A stretch of DNA of 64,000 bases. It comes from Proteobacteria bacterium SG_bin9. Its GTDB lineage: Bacteria; Pseudomonadota; Alphaproteobacteria; Rhizobiales; Xanthobacteraceae. The notes beneath the pieces were generated by a model, which made no database searches, was not told the origin of the DNA, and saw only the letters and a program-made list of their open reading frames with translations. Where the stretch lies: positions 313,693 to 377,692 of the forward strand of contig LWDM01000023.1 in assembly GCA_002083525.1 (NCBI GenBank). Reading direction: 5' to 3'. A program made the translations under genes and the position numbers. Positions within the stretch are counted from its first letter, which is position 1; the number at the start of each line of letters is the position of its first letter. Below are positions 8,848 to 17,768 of this stretch, in pieces.

Positions 8848-9768
8848 ATGAAACGCATCCTTCTTCTGGGAAAAAACGGGCAAGTCGGTCGTGCGCTGCA
8901 GACGGCTCTGCCCAAAACCGCTGTGGTCATGGCCCACGATCGGACGACCTGCGATCTCTCGTCGCCTGATCACTTGCGGCGGACAATTCGCGATTCGCGG
9001 CCGGACATCGTCATCAACGCAGCCGCTTACACCGCTGTCGACCATGCGGAAACCGATCCGGACGCGTGTTTTCAGATCAACGCGAGTGCGCCCGCCGTCA
9101 TCGCCGAGGAAGCAAAGCGCCTGGACGCGTTGTTGGTCCACTACTCGACCGACTACGTTTTCGATGGCCGGAAGCCGAGCCCTTATGTCGAAGGCGATGC
9201 ACCAAATCCGCTGAACGCCTACGGACGATCGAAACTTCAGGGTGACCAAGCCGTCGTCGCTGCCGGCGGACGACACATCATCCTGCGTGTCGCCTGGGTT
9301 TACAGTGCGACCGGCAAGAATTTCGCCAAGACAATCCTGCGCCTTGCAGCCGAACGCGACGAACTCAGGATCGTCAGCGACCAACATGGAACGCCGACTT
9401 CGGCGGACCAGATTGCGACGGCAACATCATCGATCATCGAGAAAATCATCAACTCGCGTCGCCTTGGTGCGGATCACCACAACGGTGTTTATCATCTTGC
9501 GCCAAAAGGCGTGACATCGTGGCACGGATTTGCGTCAGAACTGATTTCCGTCGCGCAGCAGTACGGCATTGCCATGTGTGTTCAGACGAATCACATCATC
9601 CCGATTGCAGCGAAGGAATATCCTACGCCAGCGCAGCGCCCCGGCAACTCAGTGCTCGATACGACGAAGTTGCAGCGTGAACTCGGCGTCAGTCTACCCG
9701 ACTGGCGGGAGAGTGTCAGAGCCGTGGTGGTCGAACTAGCCCGGCCGACTGAACGGACGGCGGCCTGA
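8848..9768 (+). CDS. rfbD: dTDP-4-dehydrorhamnose reductase
   Basis: A 306-residue extended short-chain dehydrogenase. It opens with the nucleotide-binding KNGQVGRAL, has INAAAYTAVDHAETDPD, the YSTDYVFDG segment and the catalytic AYGRSKLQGD (Tyr-x3-Lys), all typical of RfbD/RmlD. It does the last step of dTDP-L-rhamnose synthesis, reducing dTDP-4-keto-rhamnose with NAD(P)H. The other three enzymes of the pathway are also in this window (rfbA next to it, rfbC and rfbB at 31.6-33.3 kb), so the pathway is complete but split around the secretion and glycosyltransferase genes. It converges with rfbA with only 10 bp between. Confidence 0.95.
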   Translation: MKRILLLGKNGQVGRALQTALPKTAVVMAHDRTTCDLSSPDHLRRTIRDSRPDIVINAAAYTAVDHAETDPDACFQINASAPAVIAEEAKRLDALLVHYSTDYVFDGRKPSPYVEGDAPNPLNAYGRSKLQGDQAVVAAGGRHIILRVAWVYSATGKNFAKTILRLAAERDELRIVSDQHGTPTSADQIATATSSIIEKIINSRRLGADHHNGVYHLAPKGVTSWHGFASELISVAQQYGIAMCVQTNHIIPIAAKEYPTPAQRPGNSVLDTTKLQRELGVSLPDWRESVRAVVVELARPTERTAA

Positions 9769-9778
9769 CAGACCGTAG

Positions 9779-10651
9779 CTAAGCTGCGGCGGCGACACGC
9801 TCGAGATAATCGCCGTAGCCGCTCTTGCTGTACAGGCGAGCTAGATCCATCAAGTGATCCCGCTCGATAAAACCCAGGCCAAAAGCGATCTCTTCGAGGC
9901 AGGCAATTTTCACACCCTGCCGCTCTTCCAGCGTCTGCACAAACGTCGCTGCATCAACCAGCGAATGGAATGTGCCTGTGTCCAGCCACGCGAAGCCGCG
10001 CCCCATCTTCGCCACCTCAAGCCTGCCGGCCTCAAGATAGCATTTGTTGAGATCGGTGATCTCGAGTTCTCCGCGGGGAGATGGCTTGATCTTCGAGGCA
10101 TACGACACGACGTTGCTGTCGTAAAAATAGAGTCCAGTGACGGCCCAGTTGGACTTTGGTGCAACCGGCTTCTCGGCCAGATCAGTGGCATAGCCGGTCT
10201 CGTCAAAGGTCACCACGCCGTAACGCTCAGGATCACGGACCTGATACGCAAAGACGGTCGCGCCGGCGTTGCTGTTTGCCGCCCGCTCCAGTAACTCGGG
10301 CAGGCCGTGGCCGAAGAAAATGTTGTCACCGAGAACCAGCACCACGGGATCGTCACCGATAAAATCGGCGCCAATCAGGAACGCTTGAGCAATACCCTGA
10401 GGTTTCGGCTGAACTGCGTACTGGAGGTTGATGCCCCACTGGCTGCCGTCACCGAGCAGTCGCTTGAACTGATCGGCGTCCTCCGGGGTGGTGATGATCA
10501 GAATGTCTCTGATGCCCGCCAGCATCAGTGTCGATAGAGGATAATAGATCATCGGCTTGTCGTAGACCGGCAACAGCTGCTTGCTGATCCCGCGTGTGAT
10601 CGGATAGAGCCGCGTGCCGCTGCCTCCCGCAAGTACGATTCCCTTCCTCAT
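9779..10651 (-). CDS. rfbA: Glucose-1-phosphate thymidylyltransferase
   Basis: A 290-residue nucleotidyltransferase. It starts with MRKGIVLAGGSGTRLYPIT, carries DKPMIYYPLSTLMLAGI and VLGDNIFFGHGL, and ends with a normal RmlA C-terminus. It makes dTDP-glucose from dTTP and glucose 1-phosphate, the first step to dTDP-L-rhamnose. A longer frame to 10726 exists, but the chosen ATG matches all family members. It is expressed on the minus strand, behind the RTX gene, with a rho-independent terminator in the gap; so it probably has its own promoter in 10652-10710. Confidence 0.96.
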   Translation of the reverse strand: MRKGIVLAGGSGTRLYPITRGISKQLLPVYDKPMIYYPLSTLMLAGIRDILIITTPEDADQFKRLLGDGSQWGINLQYAVQPKPQGIAQAFLIGADFIGDDPVVLVLGDNIFFGHGLPELLERAANSNAGATVFAYQVRDPERYGVVTFDETGYATDLAEKPVAPKSNWAVTGLYFYDSNVVSYASKIKPSPRGELEITDLNKCYLEAGRLEVAKMGRGFAWLDTGTFHSLVDAATFVQTLEERQGVKIACLEEIAFGLGFIERDHLMDLARLYSKSGYGDYLERVAAAA

Positions 10652-10710
10652 GATCAGAATGGTCCTTTTGATCTCAGTCCGTGGGTGCCGGGATTGGCGT
10701 CTCGCGAGCA

Positions 10711-10742
10711 AAAAAGAGGCGGGCACACTCCGAGCGCCCGCC
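10711..10742 (-). terminator. Rho-independent terminator after the RTX gene
   Basis: Read on the minus strand: a 7-bp perfect GC stem (GGCGGGC / GCCCGCC; 10742-10736 and 10724-10718) with an 11-base loop, followed by TCTTTTTT. It lies 19 bp after the stop codon of the RTX gene at 10762, the expected place for a terminator. Confidence 0.85.
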
Positions 10743-10761
10743 CCTGCTTCATTGTATTCGC

Positions 10762-11832
10762 TTAGAGCTTCAGAACGTGATCGTCGAAGATCACGGTCTC
10801 GACCGATTCTGTCGTCACCACCGTGCCATCGGTGAACGTGATCTTTGTCACGCCGTGGCTTGTGGAGACGGTGGCATCGTCGAAGCTGCGGCCAGAGAGT
10901 TCAGCCACATCCTTACCGAAACCACCAACGATCGTGTCATTTCCTGCGCCTGCCAGGAACAGATCGTTACCACCACTGCCCTTGAGCAAATCGGCACCGT
11001 TGCCGCCGGAGATGGTATCGTTGCCGTCACCGGCCAGAATGGTGTCGTTGCCATCGCCGCCGAGCAGCGTGTCGTTGCCGCCGTTGCCGATGATGCTGTC
11101 ATTGCCGACACCGCCGACAAGGATATCCTTGCCATATCCACCCAGCAGGGTGTCGTTGCCGTCACCGCCGGACAAGCTGTCGTTGCCGCCGCCGCCGGAC
11201 AGCAGATCATTACCGGTGCCGCCGATTAAAGTGTCGTTGCCGTCGCCGGCGATAATAGTGTCATTGCCAGCACCGCCCGACAGGCTGTCACTGCCACTTC
11301 CGCCTGAAATATAGTCGTTTCCTTCGTCGCCATAGATGACATCGGATCCCTTGCCGCCCAGCAGCGTGTCGTTGCCAAGGCCGCCATGAATTGTGTCGGA
11401 GCCCTTACCAGCGATGATGAAATCATTGCCGCCGCCGGCGAAGATTTCGTCCGAGCTGGTGCCGGTCATGGTCAGAAAATCGTTGCCGTCGCCCGAAACG
11501 ACGATCTTATGGCCGGATCCGCCGATATCCGCGATGACGCCGTCGTCGCTGGCGAAGACGATTGCGGTTGCCGATTTTGGAATCGCATCGACAAATCCAG
11601 AAACGCTTTCGTCGTAAATGACGACATCGGCTTTCCGGCTTGCGGCCTCGCCGTCACCGACGATGCTAGTGAGCGCCCGATCGTCCTGGTGACCATGCCC
11701 GCGATGGCAATGATCGTCATAAACTCCGACTTCTTCGAGAGTCGAAATGATCTTCGCACGAAGGATTGCTTCGACACCGTGATCGCTGAGTGCACCGTTC
11801 AATTCAGTCCGATTGAGATCGTAAGTCGCCAT
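10762..11832 (-). CDS. RTX-type calcium-binding protein, likely type I secretion substrate
   Basis: A 356-residue acidic protein with no N-terminal signal peptide. Residues about 113-309 are some 20 tandem nonapeptides of the pattern GGxGNDxLx, which in RTX proteins bind calcium and fold as a parallel beta-roll outside the cell. The last about 45 residues (FTDGTVV, then VETVIFDDHVLKL) look like an uncleaved C-terminal type I secretion signal. The first 110 residues, with a His/Asp-rich patch (DDHCHRGHGHQDD), are not recognised. The matching HlyD and ABC exporter genes lie 1.2 kb upstream on the same strand with one unknown gene between. It may be a matrix or surface-layer-like protein; no enzymatic domain is visible. 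Confidence 0.9.
   Translation of the reverse strand: MATYDLNRTELNGALSDHGVEAILRAKIISTLEEVGVYDDHCHRGHGHQDDRALTSIVGDGEAASRKADVVIYDESVSGFVDAIPKSATAIVFASDDGVIADIGGSGHKIVVSGDGNDFLTMTGTSSDEIFAGGGNDFIIAGKGSDTIHGGLGNDTLLGGKGSDVIYGDEGNDYISGGSGSDSLSGGAGNDTIIAGDGNDTLIGGTGNDLLSGGGGNDSLSGGDGNDTLLGGYGKDILVGGVGNDSIIGNGGNDTLLGGDGNDTILAGDGNDTISGGNGADLLKGSGGNDLFLAGAGNDTIVGGFGKDVAELSGRSFDDATVSTSHGVTKITFTDGTVVTTESVETVIFDDHVLKL
10906..11496 (-). repeat. Tandem RTX nonapeptide-coding repeats
   Basis: About 20 units of 27 bp coding for GGxGNDxLx, the Gly/Asp-rich RTX motif, within the gene at 10762-11832. Unit-to-unit identity is high in the Gly-Asn-Asp core and loose elsewhere. Such an array is prone to length change by recombination. 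Confidence 0.9.
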
Positions 11833-11864
11833 CTGAATTTCCCCTGCCTGTGAAAGTTCGATTC

Positions 11865-12755
11865 TTACGCCTGGTTAACTGCCGCCATAGACCCGGCAGC
11901 CGACCGATAGACACGTACCGGGTTTGCCTGTCGCTGCTGCCGATGATGAAGAGATGTCGCTTGCTCGAGAACATTGGCCTGAGATGCCTTGACTTCGAGG
12001 CGCAAACCCACGAGCGGTTCGCGTCCCGACGGCGCCGCAAACGAAAGTTTACGTCCAGTACGTGTGATGATTCCTGAACCGAGAAATACGGCCTGGCCGC
12101 TCAACTCATATCGAGCACTGTTCGGGCCCGACAAAGACAAGTCCAGAGCCGTCAGCGAACCTGCCTTGCCGCGCGTGCCAGCAAACCTCCCTGCGGTCGC
12201 CTCGCGCTTGATTCCGAGACGGGCGCTTGCCGCGGAATAATGAAGCTGCACGCCGGCTGGCATGCTCGGCCAACGAATTTCGATTCCTTCAATCGGCAAC
12301 GGGAGATTAGGCCCGCAAATCCATTCGCCAGCACTTGCCGAGATATCTCCACGCTGCGACACATGGGCGAGGACCCGGATATCGTGAGAGTCAGCGCGCT
12401 CGGATAGCGACACGGGCATCGCAAACGCGCTCTTGGCTTGCTTGCTTCTCGACGAAAGATGCTCGAGGCGAACTTCCACCTCCGCTTCGCTGTCGCGCCG
12501 ATCGCAGGCGACTACGAAGCTCAGCGAGCCCGACGCGTTCGCGCGCACCACAATGCAGTCGCCCGGCGCTTCGAGCGTGTCCGAACAACCAGGTTGCGGA
12601 ACGAGTGTGATTTCCCGGTTATGGGGATGCTGATTGACTGTGATACGCGGATGCGTACTCGCAAATGGCGCTCCGACGTATCTGAGAAGATACAGTCCGG
12701 CCGCGACATCCAGTGCGTGATGTCGCTCGGAGAGCGACCTCGCCAAATCAGCCAT
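11865..12755 (-). CDS. Conserved-looking protein of unknown function in type I secretion locus
   Basis: A 296-residue protein I do not recognise. It has no signal peptide or clear transmembrane segment. The N-terminal part is helical (ADLARSLSERHHALDVAAGL); the rest alternates short hydrophobic strands with turns, suggesting a beta-sandwich, for example LEAPGDCIVVRANASGSLSF and IEIRWPSMPAGVQLHYSA. The start at the ATG 12755 is chosen over a GTG at 12770. It lies 32 bp upstream of the RTX gene on the same strand and follows the exporter genes, so it may be a chaperone, modifier or accessory of RTX export. That role is inferred from position only. Confidence 0.75.
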   Translation of the reverse strand: MADLARSLSERHHALDVAAGLYLLRYVGAPFASTHPRITVNQHPHNREITLVPQPGCSDTLEAPGDCIVVRANASGSLSFVVACDRRDSEAEVEVRLEHLSSRSKQAKSAFAMPVSLSERADSHDIRVLAHVSQRGDISASAGEWICGPNLPLPIEGIEIRWPSMPAGVQLHYSAASARLGIKREATAGRFAGTRGKAGSLTALDLSLSGPNSARYELSGQAVFLGSGIITRTGRKLSFAAPSGREPLVGLRLEVKASQANVLEQATSLHHRQQRQANPVRVYRSAAGSMAAVNQA

Positions 12756-12897
12756 AAACGCCCCGCTCACCTTGCCAAAGGCAGCCTTATTCCTCGGGAA
12801 CTTTCGTAACCGCAGTCCGCGAGCTTGGCGATTCCTTCTCGGGAATGCAGATAAGGAGGTACTTACGGGGTAGTTGCGGTTTTAATCATTGTTATGG

Positions 12898-12925
12898 CAT
12901 TGCTCTCGGACATCGGAGTGCAATG
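12898..12925. promoter_or_regulatory. Imperfect dyad between hlyD and the unknown gene
   Basis: Arms CATTGCTCTC and GAGTGCAATG pair over 10 positions with one mismatch and an 8-base spacer. It lies in a 240-bp non-coding gap upstream of the gene at 12755. It could be an operator or an mRNA hairpin; no T-tract follows on either strand. Confidence 0.4.
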
Positions 12926-12997
12926 AGCGCGCGCAAGAGCTGCCGCTCTCCGCGTGCCTTTCAACGAAAGTGATTTACGCTTGGCCGGTGCCTGCGC

Positions 12998-14326
12998 TTA
13001 TCGTTCGCGCATGCTGGTGTGGAAGCGCTCGACGAGCGGAGCGATCAGATAACTGAAGACCGTACGCTCACCTGTCGGGATCACCACATCGGCTGGCATG
13101 CCGGCACTCAGCTTGCTCGATACGATTTCCGGCACTTGCCGGCGGCCGACAGCAACCTGAGTGTCAAAGTAAGGCTCTTTGGTCACATCATCGATCAGCC
13201 TGTCACGCGACACCGCAGTTACTTTGCCGCGAATGACAGGTAAGCCGAGTGACCGGAACGACGGAAAGCGAACCTCAGCGTCCATTCCGGCACTCACCCG
13301 ATCTGCATCCAGCGGTTGAACCTTGGCGCGAATGATCAGATCATCGGAAATCGGCACAATATCGAGGATCGGATCGCCCGGGCGCACAACACCTCCGACC
13401 GTGAAGACACGCATTTGTTGTACGACGCCGGTGATGGGTGCACGCACTTCGATGCGGCGCTGGCTGTCATTGCTCACCACAACCTGCTGCCTGAGCTCAG
13501 CAATCGACTTCTGCAAGTCTCCCAGCTGCGCCGCAGCTTCCTGGCGATACTCTTGCGTGGTCTTGTCGCGACGGACAGTCAACTCGCGTAACTTGTCCTG
13601 CAGTCTCTCCTTGCCGGCCTCGGTATTCGAGATCGTCCCCTCGATCCGGGACTGCTCCCGCTGCAGCGTCGTCAGGCGTGGAAGGGCCACCAGGTTCTTG
13701 TCATAAAGATACTGGACCGATTCCAGCTCGCGACGGATGTTGACCAGAATCGATTTGGCAGTCTCGTTATCAATATCGTTTTGCTGCGCTTCCTTGACCG
13801 CCTGAGCGATCTGCGCTTCGGCAACCTGAACTGCTTGCAGTAAATTCTCTCGACGGACGGCGAATTGCCGCTTCTGATCATCGGCCACGCGGGCGATTGC
13901 CGGAATGGTCAACAAATCGGCAACATCCTTGGGCAGAACCATCTCGTTGTTCATTTCGCGTTCGGCAATCAAGCGCACTTCCTGAATTAGTGCCGCGGCG
14001 AGCTGATTGCGGTAGAGCTCGCTCGCGGAATCGACGCGGGTCGGATCGAGACGGATCAGGACTGCGCCTTGCTGAACGAGGTCCCCGTCGCGGATCAGGA
14101 TCTCGCGTACGATACCTCCTTCGAGATGCTGAATCGTCTTGCGTGACGACTCAACGGAGACAACGCCCTGAGCGACCGCGGCACCATCAAGCCGTGCCAG
14201 CAACGCCCAGACCGCACACAAGCCAAGAACACCAGCGATGAACGCGACGCCAATATAGATCAGCGCCCTCCAATCAGCCGATGCGGGAGGAGCAGCGCCA
14301 TGCAGGGTCATCGAACGTGACGTCAT
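12998..14326 (-). CDS. Type I secretion periplasmic adaptor (HlyD family)
   Basis: A 442-residue membrane-fusion protein. One transmembrane segment lies near residues 22-46 (IYIGVAFIAGVLGLCAVWAL), followed by a barrel/lipoyl half (VESSRKTIQHLEGGIVREIL, the family signature), a long coiled-coil hairpin (about residues 120-290), and the second lipoyl half with RAPITGVVQQM. It bridges the inner-membrane ABC protein and an outer-membrane TolC-like channel. The start overlaps the stop of the ABC gene in an ATGA. The probable cargo is the RTX protein at 10762. No TolC gene is seen in the window. Confidence 0.93.
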   Translation of the reverse strand: MTSRSMTLHGAAPPASADWRALIYIGVAFIAGVLGLCAVWALLARLDGAAVAQGVVSVESSRKTIQHLEGGIVREILIRDGDLVQQGAVLIRLDPTRVDSASELYRNQLAAALIQEVRLIAEREMNNEMVLPKDVADLLTIPAIARVADDQKRQFAVRRENLLQAVQVAEAQIAQAVKEAQQNDIDNETAKSILVNIRRELESVQYLYDKNLVALPRLTTLQREQSRIEGTISNTEAGKERLQDKLRELTVRRDKTTQEYRQEAAAQLGDLQKSIAELRQQVVVSNDSQRRIEVRAPITGVVQQMRVFTVGGVVRPGDPILDIVPISDDLIIRAKVQPLDADRVSAGMDAEVRFPSFRSLGLPVIRGKVTAVSRDRLIDDVTKEPYFDTQVAVGRRQVPEIVSSKLSAGMPADVVIPTGERTVFSYLIAPLVERFHTSMRER

Positions 14327-16053
14327 TGAGCAGCCACCACGTCGAGTTGAGGCGCCGGTGCAAGCCGATAGGCCGGCAGCCTGTTCATCACCACATCACG
14401 CGGTCCAAACGTGTGCACTGCGCCGGCGTTCATCACCAGCAGATCATCGCAGAACGAGAGCATGCTCATGCGATGGGTGATGAGCACGACAGTCGCACCT
14501 CGCTTTTTGAGAAGTGTCATCGTTCGGCCAAGCGTCTGCTCGCCCAGCGCGTCCAGATTGGAGTTCGGCTCGTCCAAGACAAGAAGCGCGGGATTGCCGT
14601 ACACAGCGCGGGCAAGGGCAATTCGCTGGCGCTGGCCGCCGGAAAACACGTGTCCTCCCGGGCCAACCCGAGTGTTATAACCGTCGGGCAAATCGCGGAT
14701 GACATCCTGGATACCCGCCAGCTCCGCCGCTTCGAGCACGCTGTGGCCATCAAATGAACCGTCATCGCTTTGGAAGCGGGCGATGTTCTCCGCTACGGTC
14801 CCGGGCAGCAGATCGATTTCCTGCGGCACATAGCCGACATATTCACCCAGTCTGCCCTCGTCCCAATGGGCGAGATCGTGTTCGTCAATCAGAACATTAC
14901 CCCGCCGCGGGTGCCACGCACCGACCAACAGTCTGGCAAGCGATGATTTGCCGGCGCCGCTCGGACCGACGACACCCAAGATTCTGCCGCTTCGCAGAGC
15001 GAAGGACACGTCACCCAGAACAACAGTCTCAGAGTTCGGCGGCGTCAAAACAACGCGCGATACCGTCACAGCTCCGAGTGGTCGCGGCAAACTCACGCGC
15101 TCCCTGTTTTCTTGCGCACTCGTCAGCACGGCGTTGATGCGCTCGGCGGCCATCAGGAAACTCCAGATGGCGCGCCAGCTCGATGTGACGGCGGTGACCG
15201 GCGTTATCGTCCGCATGGAGATGTAGATAATTCCAAATACCGCACCGGCGTTGATCTGCTGATTGAGATAGAGCAGCACGCCGATGACAAGCAGCAGGAT
15301 AAGCTGAGAATTGCGGACAAAACGCAGCGCACCGACCCACCACTCCGATCGTTGACTTGCGAGAAAGTGCCAGCCTATTGCATCCGACTGAAAGGCACGC
15401 CAGCGGCGCCGTAACGGCGGGATCATTCCCATCGGCCGCGTCGTATCCGAGCTTTGCAAGATCGCACGCCCGAAGTCGATGGCCTCACCCGAGGCAGCCT
15501 GTGCACGCTTGATGTCCGATCCAACCGCCCACTGATTCCCGATCGACAGGCCTACAACAACGACAAGAATGACCAGCATCGCCAGGCCAATCAACGGATG
15601 CAGCAGGAACATCACTGCCAGAAGGAGCGGCACCCAGAACAGGTCGAGCATATGCAACACGACCGGACCGGCGATGAAATCCCGCACCGAATTGAGGTCA
15701 TACAGAATCTGACTCTTGGACGAATCCGGTATCTTCAGCTGCCGCCGGTTGATCTGATCGACGACCTGTTCACCAATCCGCTCGTCGAGAGCAACCGCGA
15801 TACGAGCAAGCGTCTTCGTCCGGATCGTTTCGAGGACGGCGAGCGCTCCCATCAGGAACAGTGCGATGACCGTCAGGAACAGCAGCGTCGTCTCGCTGCG
15901 ACTCAACATGACGCGCTCGGATAGCTGCATCATGAAGATTGGCGGTACGATATTGAGAAGTGTTGAGAAGAAACTAAATACAATTAGCATCAATGCACCG
16001 GGCCAGAACGGCCGGACGATGTCCTTCAGTACATTCTGCTTCGTATTCAACAT
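14323..16053 (-). CDS. Type I secretion ABC transporter, permease/ATPase fusion (PrtD-like)
   Basis: A 576-residue protein with an N-terminal membrane domain (six helices, residues about 15-300) and a C-terminal ATPase. Walker A is GPSGAGKSS, the signature is FSGGQRQRIALARA, and Walker B is LLVLDEPNSNLD. The short N-terminus lacks the C39 peptidase-like domain, so it is the PrtD/AprD subtype that exports proteins with a C-terminal signal. This fits the RTX protein of the same cluster. The operon on the minus strand is ABC, HlyD, then the unknown gene and RTX gene after a 240-bp gap. Confidence 0.94.
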   Translation of the reverse strand: MLNTKQNVLKDIVRPFWPGALMLIVFSFFSTLLNIVPPIFMMQLSERVMLSRSETTLLFLTVIALFLMGALAVLETIRTKTLARIAVALDERIGEQVVDQINRRQLKIPDSSKSQILYDLNSVRDFIAGPVVLHMLDLFWVPLLLAVMFLLHPLIGLAMLVILVVVVGLSIGNQWAVGSDIKRAQAASGEAIDFGRAILQSSDTTRPMGMIPPLRRRWRAFQSDAIGWHFLASQRSEWWVGALRFVRNSQLILLLVIGVLLYLNQQINAGAVFGIIYISMRTITPVTAVTSSWRAIWSFLMAAERINAVLTSAQENRERVSLPRPLGAVTVSRVVLTPPNSETVVLGDVSFALRSGRILGVVGPSGAGKSSLARLLVGAWHPRRGNVLIDEHDLAHWDEGRLGEYVGYVPQEIDLLPGTVAENIARFQSDDGSFDGHSVLEAAELAGIQDVIRDLPDGYNTRVGPGGHVFSGGQRQRIALARAVYGNPALLVLDEPNSNLDALGEQTLGRTMTLLKKRGATVVLITHRMSMLSFCDDLLVMNAGAVHTFGPRDVVMNRLPAYRLAPAPQLDVVAAQ

Positions 16054-16064
16054 GAATTTATCCT

Positions 16065-16078
16065 GCTTGCGCGCAAGC
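16065..16078. promoter_or_regulatory. 14-bp perfect palindrome upstream of the exporter operon
   Basis: GCTTGCGCGCAAGC is self-complementary and sits 12 bp before the start codon of the secretion ABC gene, within the 5' leader and in the divergent gap to the SapC-like genes. It is a possible operator; it could also occlude the ribosome-binding region of the mRNA. Confidence 0.4.
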
Positions 16079-16215
16079 TAGGAGCGACCTGTTACCAACC
16101 CTCTAAGTTCGTCGACTGCAATCGAACGATCGGCGCTGCTGCCTTGTCTGCTGCACGTTAAGAGGGGCTTCATTTCCCGGCGACAGAATGCCGTCGCTCA
16201 CATCTCTTGGCAGCA

Positions 16216-16950
16216 ATGCACACAGAATCGCTCTTAACGGTACGGCCGTCCCTGTACGACAACATCCGCGCGCTGGATCGCAGCAGCGGCGAATCGCGGA
16301 TATTTGCGCCCGCCGCCTATGCACGTGTGAGAACCGCTCAGATCGTACCGGTCGTCCATATTGAAGTGCTGAACGTCGCGCGCTGGTTTCCGCTGTGCTG
16401 GCAAAGCGTCGGCGGCACGGTAAACTTTGTTGCGCTTCGCAGTTTGTTCGACGACGGCATGCGACAGCTTGCCGGCTCGGGCGCGATGGCAGCGCTTCCT
16501 CTTGCCCTTCGCGCGTATCCATTCGTGGTTGGGACTGGATACTCAGCCGATACTCATCTTCTGGACACGGATATTCCCGACCATCCATCCGATGTTGGCG
16601 CTCCCATTATGGCGGCTTCGGGCAAGGCCAGCGCGGGAGCGCTGCTGAAGCTACGGGCAAAAACAGCTTTCGACGAAGCCTTACCGCTGACACAAGCCAT
16701 GACTGAGGCCTTGGTGGCAGGCAACTTACTCGAACCATGGCCACTCGACTTCGAGATTGATGGTAAGACGATCGGCGTCCCTGATCTGCTCGTACTGCGG
16801 CCGGGTGAAGCAACATCGCCAGCAATGTTTCAGTTTATGGAAACGTTCGGAGCACCTGCTGCAGTCCTTCTCGGCGCTCATCGCATATCGCTGTTCCGTG
16901 CTGGCATCCTGTTTCAGGCAGCGCGCAATGCACCGCAAGGGGAGCATTAG
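16216..16950 (+). CDS. SapC family protein (first of two)
   Basis: A 244-residue protein of the SapC family, named after a Campylobacter fetus gene of the S-layer secretion locus. Recognisable parts are AQIVPVVHIEVLNVARWFPLCW, LPLALRAYPFVVGTG and the C-terminal half that should contact the target. No signal peptide is visible. It is divergent from the exporter operon, and 5 bp upstream of a second SapC-like gene. SapC proteins are often near type I systems and RTX proteins, but their biochemical role is not known. The frame extends to a TTG at 16207; the ATG at 16216 is preferred. Confidence 0.82.
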   Translation: MHTESLLTVRPSLYDNIRALDRSSGESRIFAPAAYARVRTAQIVPVVHIEVLNVARWFPLCWQSVGGTVNFVALRSLFDDGMRQLAGSGAMAALPLALRAYPFVVGTGYSADTHLLDTDIPDHPSDVGAPIMAASGKASAGALLKLRAKTAFDEALPLTQAMTEALVAGNLLEPWPLDFEIDGKTIGVPDLLVLRPGEATSPAMFQFMETFGAPAAVLLGAHRISLFRAGILFQAARNAPQGEH

Positions 16951-16955
16951 CGCAA

Positions 16956-17768
16956 ATGCTCACAGCGGACGCAAATCCAGTCGTCTTTCAGCGCGTACAT
17001 TTTGAGGCAGCGACGACCTGGCGTCGCGTATCCTCATTTGCGTTCATCAACCGATTGCAGCAGATTCCGCTCTCTGACAGCGAACTTCTTCAGTCGTCTC
17101 ATCATCTGCCGATCGCAATCGACTGCAGTGACGGCGTGCTGCAAGTCGTGGCGATCACGGCCGATCAATTCCAGCGTACCCCGCTTCTGAACGCGGACGG
17201 GCAGTGGCAGCGCGGATACATGCCGATCTCGCTGCGTTGTTTCCCCTTCCGGTACTCCGGCGAGACGCTTGAGATCGCAAATGACTCCGCCGTCGACGCA
17301 GACACAACGTTTCCTCTCCTGTCTCCAGATGGCTCAGCCACCCCGGAGATCAAGAGTATCGTCGCCCTGTTGCGCAGACTCGAAGTTGGCAAACAACGGT
17401 TGCATGCGGCGGCAGAGCGATTGTTTCTCGCTGATGTGCTTACGCCGCTTCAGATGACGAAGGTCCCCGGCGCCACGGAGCTATCGTCACTGCTAACGGT
17501 CGATCGCAACAAATTTGATGCACTTTCGGCGCGACGCATCGCCCAGATCGCGCGCGAGGATTTCCTGCCCTTCGACGTGGCGGCCGCGTGTCTGTTTTCG
17601 CAGCGCCTCACGCCGGCAGCGATCTCTGTCACAAGCGAGCCGATGGGCATGAGCGCATCGACGCGCCCAGCCGAGCAAAGCGGCGCCCTGTTCGCATCGG
17701 GCACCGAACTGGACGACAGCGAATTGTTTTCGTTCGAGGCCTTTAACAAAGTCGACCAACTGTCATGA
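16956..17768 (+). CDS. SapC-like protein (second of two)
   Basis: A 270-residue protein that follows the first SapC gene by 5 bp. The order of blocks is the same: an opening VFQRVHFEAATTWRRVSSFAF, a middle PISLRCFPFRYSG (aligned with the RAYPF block of the first copy), and a leucine-rich C-terminal half (VALLRRLEVGKQRLHAAAERLF). The two proteins are diverged paralogues. The stop codon overlaps the start of a glycosyltransferase gene in an ATGA, so both SapC genes are coupled to glycosylation. Function is unknown; a role in handling or modifying the exported protein is inferred. Confidence 0.75.
   Translation: MLTADANPVVFQRVHFEAATTWRRVSSFAFINRLQQIPLSDSELLQSSHHLPIAIDCSDGVLQVVAITADQFQRTPLLNADGQWQRGYMPISLRCFPFRYSGETLEIANDSAVDADTTFPLLSPDGSATPEIKSIVALLRRLEVGKQRLHAAAERLFLADVLTPLQMTKVPGATELSSLLTVDRNKFDALSARRIAQIAREDFLPFDVAAACLFSQRLTPAAISVTSEPMGMSASTRPAEQSGALFASGTELDDSELFSFEAFNKVDQLS

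Noticed and set aside
10906..11496. Regular repeats that look like a CRISPR-type array
   Set aside because: Period is 27 bp without unique spacers, and the repeats encode the RTX Gly-Asp nonapeptide in frame.
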